Part shown: positions 58,103-64,000 of the stretch, piece by piece | How positions within the stretch are numbered: the first letter of the stretch is position 1 | Layout of the letters: each line of letters opens with the position of its first letter | NCBI GenBank assembly: GCA_038106885.1 | Contig: JAYNFX010000001.1 | Span: forward strand, 1-64,000 | Source: UBA3537 sp038106885 | GTDB lineage: Bacteria; Bacteroidota; Bacteroidia; Flavobacteriales; Flavobacteriaceae | Length of the DNA stretch: 64,000 nucleotides | Reading direction: 5' to 3' | The notes under the pieces: model-generated | Databases searched by the model: none | What the model saw: the letters and a program-made list of their open reading frames with translations, nothing else | Told to the model about the DNA's origin: nothing | Program-made: the position numbers and the translations under genes

Positions 58103-59599
58103 ATGAAAAAAATATTTCTTTTTATTATAATAATGTGTTTTAATCCATCCAATGCACAACAACTCAATATACCTAGCGATACAATTGTCAAAACTTATCA
58201 CAAAACATTAATTAAAGGAGTTGAAATTAACTACTCTGCTGAGGCGGGTATGCAACCTGTATGGAACAATAAAGGTGAAGTAATTGCAAGCTTATTTTAT
58301 ACTTATTACAAAAGAGAGTTTAAAAAAAATTCTGTAAAAAATAAACAAAGACCAATAATAATTTCATTCAATGGCGGTCCAGGATCCGCGTCAGTATGGA
58401 TGCATATGGCATATACTGGGCCAAGAATACTCAATGTAGATGACGAAGGCTATCCAATTCAACCATATGGCTTCAAAAGTAATCCTTATTCAATTCTAGA
58501 TGAAGCTGATATCGTTTTTGTTAATCCAGTTAATACTGGATACTCAAGAATGATAGCTAATTCTGAAGGTGAAATGCCAGAACGCGATCAATTCTTTGGT
58601 ATAAATGAAGATATATCTTATCTATCAGAATGGATAAATACATTTATAACAAGAAAAAATTTATGGGAATCTCCTAAATATATCATTGGAGAAAGTTATG
58701 GAGGGACAAGAGTTATGGGATTATCCTTAGCATTACAAGAAAACCAATGGATGTATTTAAATGGTGTGATTCTAGTTTCTCCTGCGGATTATAAAACATT
58801 AAGAGTTGGTGGACCAGTCTCATCAGCACTTAACTTACCTTATTATACTGCTACGGCATGGTATCATAATATGCTTTCAAAAGAACTACAATCTAAAGAT
58901 TTAACTGAAATACTTCCAGAAGTTGAATATTTTACATTAAACACTTTGTTACCCGCATTGGCTAAAGGAGGTTTTATAAGTGTCGATGAAAGATTGAACA
59001 TAAGCAAAAAAATGTCTTTTTACTCTGGTTTGAGTCAAAAATCAATACTTCAATATAATTTAAATGTTCCAAATTATTTTTTTTGGAAAGAACTTTTAAG
59101 AGAAAAAACTGGACAAACTATTGGCCGCCTTGATTCAAGATATCTAGGAATTGATAAAAATGAAGCTGGTTCTAGTCCTGATTACAATGCTGAGTTATCA
59201 TCTTGGCTTCACTCATTTACTCCAGCAATAAATCATTACATCAAAAACGAATTAAAATTTGTAACTGATGTTAAATACAATATGTTTGGACCTGTTAGAC
59301 CATGGAATAATGATAATGATAACACAAGAGATAATTTACGTTCAGCTATGGCTCAGAATCCATATTTGATGGTATTAAACCAATCAGGTTATTATGATGG
59401 AGCGACTACATATTTTAATGCCAAGTACACACTATCACAAATTGATCCCAGTGGGAAAATGAAAGAAAGATTAAAATTTAAGGGATATCGAAGTGGACAC
59501 ATGATGTATTTGAGAAAAGAAGATCTGATTCAAGCTAACGAAGATTTAAGAGAATTTATTAGAGAATCGGCATCAAACGGAAAGCCTGCTAAATACTAA
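58103..59599 (+). CDS. Serine carboxypeptidase-like S10 peptidase
   Basis: A 498-residue exported peptidase (signal MKKIFLFIIIMCFNPSNA). The oxyanion region is FNGGPGSASVWMHM (89-102), the nucleophile Ser198 lies in IGESYGGTRVMG, and the final histidine is in GYRSGHMMYLRKEDL near the C-terminus; the aspartate is probably in SGYYDGATTY. A GTG at 58085 is in frame, but the ATG at 58103 gives the signal peptide directly. It would remove C-terminal residues from peptides in the periplasm. The stop overlaps the next ATG by one base (TAATG). Confidence 0.9.
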   Translation: MKKIFLFIIIMCFNPSNAQQLNIPSDTIVKTYHKTLIKGVEINYSAEAGMQPVWNNKGEVIASLFYTYYKREFKKNSVKNKQRPIIISFNGGPGSASVWMHMAYTGPRILNVDDEGYPIQPYGFKSNPYSILDEADIVFVNPVNTGYSRMIANSEGEMPERDQFFGINEDISYLSEWINTFITRKNLWESPKYIIGESYGGTRVMGLSLALQENQWMYLNGVILVSPADYKTLRVGGPVSSALNLPYYTATAWYHNMLSKELQSKDLTEILPEVEYFTLNTLLPALAKGGFISVDERLNISKKMSFYSGLSQKSILQYNLNVPNYFFWKELLREKTGQTIGRLDSRYLGIDKNEAGSSPDYNAELSSWLHSFTPAINHYIKNELKFVTDVKYNMFGPVRPWNNDNDNTRDNLRSAMAQNPYLMVLNQSGYYDGATTYFNAKYTLSQIDPSGKMKERLKFKGYRSGHMMYLRKEDLIQANEDLREFIRESASNGKPAKY

Positions 59600-60606
59600 T
59601 GCTTAAAAAGAAGGTAAGTATTTTAATTCCCTTTAAAAACACTGAAAATTATCTAAATGAGTGTTTGGATTCAATAGTCAAACAGTCTTATTTAAATTGG
59701 GAAGTAATATGTGTAAATGATCATTCAATAGATTCAAGTCTCGAAATTGCAAATAAATTTGCACTTTCAAATCCTAAAATTAAAGTAGTTAATAACAAAG
59801 GAAATGGACTTATAGATGCATTACAGACCGCATATAATTTATCCACAGGTGATTTAATCACAAGAATGGATAGCGATGATATAATGTTGTCAAATAAAAT
59901 TTCTTCAATGGCAGAGGACCTATTAAATTTTGGAACAGGCCATATAGCCCTTGGTATGGTTAAATACTTTTCTGAAAAAGAACTCGGTAATGGTTATAAA
60001 AATTATGAAACATGGTTAAATAGTCTTACTTCAAAAGGATTGAATTTTAATGAAATTTATAAAGAATGTGTAATACCATCTCCGTGTTGGATGGTACACA
60101 GGGAGGATCTTGAAAAAGTAAACAATTTTGAATCTAAAATTTATCCTGAAGATTATGATTTAGCTTTTCGGTTTTATCAAATTGGGTTAAATTGTATAAA
60201 ATCAAATAAAGTGTTACACATGTGGAGAGATTACCCAAATCGAACATCAAGAACTAATCCAAATTATGCTGATAATTCGTTTTTAAAATTAAAAATCAAC
60301 TACTTTTTGAAGCTATCTTACAATGAAAACAAAAAATTAGTTGTTTGGGGGGCAGGAAAAAAAGGAAAAAAAGTTGCACATATTTTAAATGAATTAAGAG
60401 TTTCTTTTTTATGGGTATGCGACAATCCAAAAAAGATCGGAAAAAAAATATATGAAAACTATTTAGAAGATTGGCAAATTATATCAAACTTGTCAAATTA
60501 TCAAAGTATAATAACAATTGCAAATCCAGAAGCTCAGAACTTTATAAAGAGTTTTTTTAAAAAGAAAAACAAAGTTGAATTGGTAGATTATTTCTTTTTT
60601 TGTTAA
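59599..60606 (+). CDS. Family 2 glycosyltransferase fused to a nucleotide-binding-like domain
   Basis: A 335-residue protein. The first 230 residues are a GT2 catalytic domain: VSILIPFKNTENYLNECLDS, VNDHSIDSSLEIA near 37 and the DxD motif in ITRMDSDDIML near 90. After the helical link, residues about 245-335 start KLVVWGAGKKGKKVAHILNE, a Rossmann-like glycine motif, then WVCDNPKKIGKKI. Such C-terminal modules occur with sugar-modifying enzymes and may bind a nucleotide or cofactor. Substrate unknown. Coupled to the S10 gene by a one-base overlap. Confidence 0.82.
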   Translation: MLKKKVSILIPFKNTENYLNECLDSIVKQSYLNWEVICVNDHSIDSSLEIANKFALSNPKIKVVNNKGNGLIDALQTAYNLSTGDLITRMDSDDIMLSNKISSMAEDLLNFGTGHIALGMVKYFSEKELGNGYKNYETWLNSLTSKGLNFNEIYKECVIPSPCWMVHREDLEKVNNFESKIYPEDYDLAFRFYQIGLNCIKSNKVLHMWRDYPNRTSRTNPNYADNSFLKLKINYFLKLSYNENKKLVVWGAGKKGKKVAHILNELRVSFLWVCDNPKKIGKKIYENYLEDWQIISNLSNYQSIITIANPEAQNFIKSFFKKKNKVELVDYFFFC

Positions 60607-60628
60607 CTCATTAATTGAATTATATTTG
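60599..60628 (+). promoter_or_regulatory. Promoter of the batA-dihydroorotase-like operon
   Basis: TTTG (60599-60602), 18 bases, then TATATTTG (60621-60628) are close to TTTG-N19-TAnnTTTG. The -33 element lies within the last codons of the glycosyltransferase gene. Confidence 0.5.
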
Positions 60629-60646
60629 ATTAAATATTTTTGATTT

Positions 60647-62560
60647 ATGCAATTTGCAAAACCAGAACTACTTTTCCTATTATTAGCCGTTCTAATTCCA
60701 ATTATAGTACACCTATTCCATTTTAGGAAATTTCAAATTGAACCATTTACTAATGTAGATTTTTTAAAAAAAATAAATATTAAAACAAGGAAAAGTTCGA
60801 AATTGAGAAAATGGCTAGTATTAATTTTAAGAACTCTAGCAGTAGGCTCTATCATTATTGCTTTTTCACAACCATTCAAATCAGATTTAGTTGATAGAAA
60901 TTTAGATAATGAAATAATTTTTTACATTGATAATTCATTCAGTATGCAAGCCAAAGGTGCCAATGGACCATTATTAAAACATACTATTCAAGAATTAATC
61001 ACAAGTGATATCCCATCAGATCTGATAACAGTTATAACTAACAATAACACCTTTAAAAATTTCACTAAAAAACAGCTTAAAAATTCATTAATTGGAATTG
61101 ATTACACTAATCTGCAACTTTCACCAAAAGAAATAATACTTAAAGCGAACAACCTATTTTCAAAAAAAAATAATAAAAAAGATTTAATTATAATTTCTGA
61201 TTTTCAGAAAAAAAATAAAGATTTTACAATTCCAAAAAATCTCAATTTTAATTTATTTCTCGTAGATAAAAAACCCGAAAATTATGAAAATAAATACATT
61301 AGTAATGTCAAGTTTGAATCAAATAATAATAACTATAATATCAGTATTCAATGTAAAACAAACAATGACACAACCAGCTCAATCTCCCTTAGTCTATTTA
61401 ACAAAAATAAATTAATTGGTAAATCGCTTTTGAAAAAAAATAATGACTTCAGAACTAATTTTAGTTTATCAAAAAATGAATCCATTTTAGGAAGGTTTGA
61501 AATAAATGATAATGGAGTAAATTATGATGATAATTTCTATTTTAACATTGGAAGAGAAGAATTTATTTCTGTATTAACTATAGGAAACAAAAAATCAGAT
61601 TATTTGTCAAAAATATTCACTAAAGATGAATTTTTATATAGATACAGTTCTGTAAAAAATATTGAATTTGAAAAATTTCAGAATTATGATTTAATCATTA
61701 TTAATGAGGTTAACAATTTATCAAATACATTAATAAATGAATTAAAATCATTTATGAATAATGGAGGTAGGGTATTGTTCATCCCTTCTATTGATGGGGA
61801 CTTAGATAATATCAATAACCTGCTTCGGATTAAAAATTTAAAATTCAATAATCTTTCTTTAAACAAAAAAAGAATTACTGAGATTAATTTCAAACATCCT
61901 ATTTTCAAAGAAGCTTTTAAAAGAGAAGTTTCTAACTTCGCCTACCCTGAAATAAAAAAACATTTTACAACAAATGGAATTTTCACAAGTATGCTTTCAT
62001 TAGAAGATGGGGAAGTATTTTTATTACAAAAAGATAATTTATTTGTTTTTAACTCAGCTATTAACAATGATAATTCAAATTTTATAGATTCTCCAATTAT
62101 TGTCCCTACTCTCTACGGATTAGGCAAATCAAGTTTTAAAGCCAAAGAACTATACTACTATATTGGTAAAAAAAACAAATTTGATATAAATTTAAAACTG
62201 CAAAAGAATGAGATTATAAAACTTAAAAAAAATAATAAAACTTACATTCCGCTACAAAAAAACCAAAATGGTAAGCTTGAGATAAAATTTGATAATTTAG
62301 AATTAGAAGATGGTCACTATCTGTTAGTGAATAAATTTGATACAATTAAACATTTAAGCCTTAATTTTGATCGAAATGAGAGTGTTTTAGATTACCATGA
62401 TGTAAACAAATTTGGAAAAAATATTTCAATAAGCAGTCTAAAAGATTCAATAGAAATAATAAAAAGTAAAGTGAATATTAATGGTTTATGGAAATGGTTT
62501 GTTATTTTTGCACTAATATTACTGGTTTTAGAAACTTTAGTATTAAAAATTTTTGAATGA
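60647..62560 (+). CDS. BatA-domain membrane protein
   Basis: A 637-residue protein. The N-terminal domain (MQFAKPELLFLLLAVLIPII, then VHLFHFRKFQIEPFTNVDFL and RKWLVLILRTLAVGSIIIAF) is the BatA/TIGR02226 signature with two membrane segments. A von Willebrand-like strand IIFYIDNSFSMQAKG follows near residue 88, keeping a D-x-S-x-S-like metal site. The middle is a large extracytoplasmic beta-rich region, and a final segment (WKWFVIFALILLVLETLVLK) anchors the C-terminus. Function is unclear. The last four bases overlap the next start (ATGA). Confidence 0.85.
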   Translation: MQFAKPELLFLLLAVLIPIIVHLFHFRKFQIEPFTNVDFLKKINIKTRKSSKLRKWLVLILRTLAVGSIIIAFSQPFKSDLVDRNLDNEIIFYIDNSFSMQAKGANGPLLKHTIQELITSDIPSDLITVITNNNTFKNFTKKQLKNSLIGIDYTNLQLSPKEIILKANNLFSKKNNKKDLIIISDFQKKNKDFTIPKNLNFNLFLVDKKPENYENKYISNVKFESNNNNYNISIQCKTNNDTTSSISLSLFNKNKLIGKSLLKKNNDFRTNFSLSKNESILGRFEINDNGVNYDDNFYFNIGREEFISVLTIGNKKSDYLSKIFTKDEFLYRYSSVKNIEFEKFQNYDLIIINEVNNLSNTLINELKSFMNNGGRVLFIPSIDGDLDNINNLLRIKNLKFNNLSLNKKRITEINFKHPIFKEAFKREVSNFAYPEIKKHFTTNGIFTSMLSLEDGEVFLLQKDNLFVFNSAINNDNSNFIDSPIIVPTLYGLGKSSFKAKELYYYIGKKNKFDINLKLQKNEIIKLKKNNKTYIPLQKNQNGKLEIKFDNLELEDGHYLLVNKFDTIKHLSLNFDRNESVLDYHDVNKFGKNISISSLKDSIEIIKSKVNINGLWKWFVIFALILLVLETLVLKIFE

Positions 62561-63810
62561 ATGTACTTATAAAATCTGCTACAATTCTAGATAGAAAAAG
62601 TGATTTTAATAACACTGTCCAAGATATATTAGTAGAAAATGGCTTCATAAAAAAAATTGAACCTTCAATTAATAATACTCAAAATTTTCCCTTAATTAAT
62701 TTTGAAAACTTGCATATTTCGCAAGGATGGTTTGATAGCAGTGTTTGTTTTGGAGAACCTGGCTATGAAGACAGAGAAACCATCAAAAATGGATTAATTG
62801 TTGCTGCGAAATCCGGATTTACCTCTGTAGTATTACAACCAAACACTTCACCTGTATTGGATGAAAAATCTGCTATTTCTTTTGTGAAAAATAATTCAAC
62901 AAAAAATGCAACTACTATTTTACCATCTGGTGCTCTAACTAAAAGCTCAGAAGGTAACAATTTAGCTGAAATATATGATATGTTTTCAGAAGGATGTGTT
63001 GCCTTTGGAGATTATAAAAAACAAATAAAAAATCCTAATATTCTGAAAATAGCCTTGCAATATTCTTCAAGTTTTGGTGGTTTAATTCAGTCCTTTCCAA
63101 CTGATGAAAATATCTCAAAATCAGCAGTGATGAATGAAAATATTACTAGTACAAAATTAGGTCTTAAAGGCAGCCCTGAACTTGCAGAGATTATTCAAAT
63201 ATCTAGAGATTTAGAGATTCTTGAATATGCGGGAGGCAGACTTCATATACCTACAATTTCATGTGCAAAATCGGTTGAACTAATTCGTTCTGCTAAAGCC
63301 AAAGGATTAGATGTTAGTTGTAGTGTAGCAATTCATAACATCATTTTAAAAGATGACGATATATTAAATTACAATACAAACTTCAAGGTAAATCCTCCGC
63401 TTCGAACTAAGTCTTCAATAGATAGCTTAATTGAAGGGTTAAAGGATGGAACCATAGACATGGTAACATCTGACCACAACCCTATTAGCATAGAAGACAA
63501 AAGAGTGGAATTTGATTTTGCGAAATTTGGCACAATTGGCCTTGAGAGTGCCTTTGGAGTATTAAATTCTATTTTTTCTACAAAAAAAACAATTGAACTA
63601 CTAACAAAAGGCAAGTCAAGATTTGGAGTAAATACCAATTCAATTAATGTTGGAAATATTTGTGATATTGCATTATTCAATCCAAAAGGAAATCATATTT
63701 TTTGTGAGAAAGATATTCTTTCAAAATCAAAAAACTCAATTTTTCTAGGAAATAAATTAAAAGGAAGCGTTTACGGGGCAATTGGAAATAATAAAATTGA
63801 ATTAATTTAA
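62557..63810 (+). CDS. Dihydroorotase homologue lacking metal-binding residues
   Basis: A 417-residue amidohydrolase-superfamily protein resembling PyrC. In active enzymes the first strand reads D-x-H-x-H-x-R-E-P-G; here it is DSSVCFGEPG (60-69), with both histidines and the arginine replaced (Ser62, Cys64, Gly66). QPNTSP, LHIPTIS, VAIHN and TSDHNPI near residue 308 still align with PyrC motifs. As read, it should not hold the dinuclear zinc centre. Non-catalytic dihydroorotases are known as partners of aspartate carbamoyltransferase, a possible role. Co-translated with batA. Confidence 0.85.
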   Translation: MNVLIKSATILDRKSDFNNTVQDILVENGFIKKIEPSINNTQNFPLINFENLHISQGWFDSSVCFGEPGYEDRETIKNGLIVAAKSGFTSVVLQPNTSPVLDEKSAISFVKNNSTKNATTILPSGALTKSSEGNNLAEIYDMFSEGCVAFGDYKKQIKNPNILKIALQYSSSFGGLIQSFPTDENISKSAVMNENITSTKLGLKGSPELAEIIQISRDLEILEYAGGRLHIPTISCAKSVELIRSAKAKGLDVSCSVAIHNIILKDDDILNYNTNFKVNPPLRTKSSIDSLIEGLKDGTIDMVTSDHNPISIEDKRVEFDFAKFGTIGLESAFGVLNSIFSTKKTIELLTKGKSRFGVNTNSINVGNICDIALFNPKGNHIFCEKDILSKSKNSIFLGNKLKGSVYGAIGNNKIELI

Positions 63811-63833
63811 ATATTTTCTAACAACTTTCCTTC

Positions 63834-64000
63834 ATGAATGCTAATAAATCAACAGCCTTAATAAGTTATATTGGAGTGTTTGGGTTACTGTTAGCATACC
63901 TTCAAAATAAAAATATCAAAAGTAATTTTATAAGTTTTCATATTAGGCAATCTTTGGGCTTAAGCGTCTGTTTTTTTGTTCTAGGATATCCAATTGGAAG
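63834..64000 (+). CDS. DUF4870-like membrane protein, N-terminal part
   Basis: The first 55 codons of a gene cut by the right window edge: MNANKSTALISYIGVFGLLL, then AYLQNKNIKSNFISFHIRQS and LGLSVCFFVLGYPIG. The pattern of a hydrophobic helix, short loop and F-x-x-x-H-x-R-Q-S motif before the second helix is that of DUF4870/TIM-like small membrane proteins. It starts 23 bases after the dihydroorotase-like gene, probably in the same operon. Confidence 0.7.
   Translation, partial: MNANKSTALISYIGVFGLLLAYLQNKNIKSNFISFHIRQSLGLSVCFFVLGYPIG

Noticed and set aside
1..64000. Genomic island, prophage, CRISPR or defence system.
   Set aside because: No direct repeats with spacers, integrase, transposase, phage or restriction genes, and no visible composition break; the content is core metabolism and envelope.

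Overview
The window is a compact, AT-rich (roughly 30% GC by eye) chromosomal segment of a marine-type flavobacterium (Bacteroidota, Flavobacteriia). The evidence is the gene content: type IX secretion sorting domains, paired DUF4252 genes, DUF4199, DUF5777, DUF6580, BatA next to a dihydroorotase-like gene, CarB lacking its C-terminal regulatory domain, and a FadN-type beta-oxidation operon. Promoters fit the Bacteroidota grammar TTTG-N19-TAnnTTTG. Genes are densely packed with many 1 to 14 base overlaps. The longest stretch between genes is about 160 bases. I see no rRNA, intact tRNA, CRISPR array, insertion sequence or prophage, so this looks like core genome rather than an island.

Layout. 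1-2463 (minus): nadC, yihY and the start of priA, joined by overlaps. 2547-5454 (plus): rlmH, rdgB, then a DEAD-box RNA helicase behind a structured leader. 5538-9001: an outer-surface regulatory-like protein, a glycosyltransferase and purB. 9009-13139: an ECF sigma factor with a membrane partner and two DUF4252 proteins, divergent from an S41 protease and a DUF6580 membrane protein. 13141-15513 (minus): two cupredoxins, YceI and a DUF5777 barrel. 15578-18701 (minus): carB and rpmH. 18860-25266: TPR protein, lytic transglycosylase, small GNAT, mtaB, peptide-binding lipoprotein, GlmU-like protein and rpmE2. 25395-37396 (plus): DUF4199, glycosyltransferase, phosphohexomutase, MsbA-like exporter, RsmB-like methyltransferase, secreted endonuclease I and purL.

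37500-45298 (plus) is a fatty-acid degradation block: acyl-CoA ligase, then marR, fadN-like, thiolase and acyl-CoA dehydrogenase, closed by a strong terminator. Two identical perfect palindromes sit directly upstream of marR. 45344-52805 (plus): M1 peptidase, sortilin-like protein, Cu/Zn superoxide dismutase, LETM1-like protein and DUF1684 lipoprotein. 52860-57962: a second ECF sigma factor with a TTG start and a membrane partner, an acyltransferase, a CoA-type Nudix enzyme, a cyclophilin lipoprotein, OxyR, a small conserved-looking protein and DUF4442. 58103-64000 (plus): serine carboxypeptidase, a two-domain glycosyltransferase, BatA, a dihydroorotase homologue lacking metal ligands, and the start of a DUF4870-like membrane protein.

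Functional themes are de novo purine synthesis (purB, purL), carbamoyl phosphate (carB), cell envelope and surface glycans, peptide uptake and degradation, fatty-acid oxidation, and redox defence (OxyR, SodC, cupredoxins). The best candidates for under-described biology are the helicase leader RNA, the cupredoxin/YceI/DUF5777 cluster, the sigma/DUF4252/S41 locus and the SodC/LETM1-like/DUF1684 run. All functional calls come from reading motifs by eye; no database search was run.
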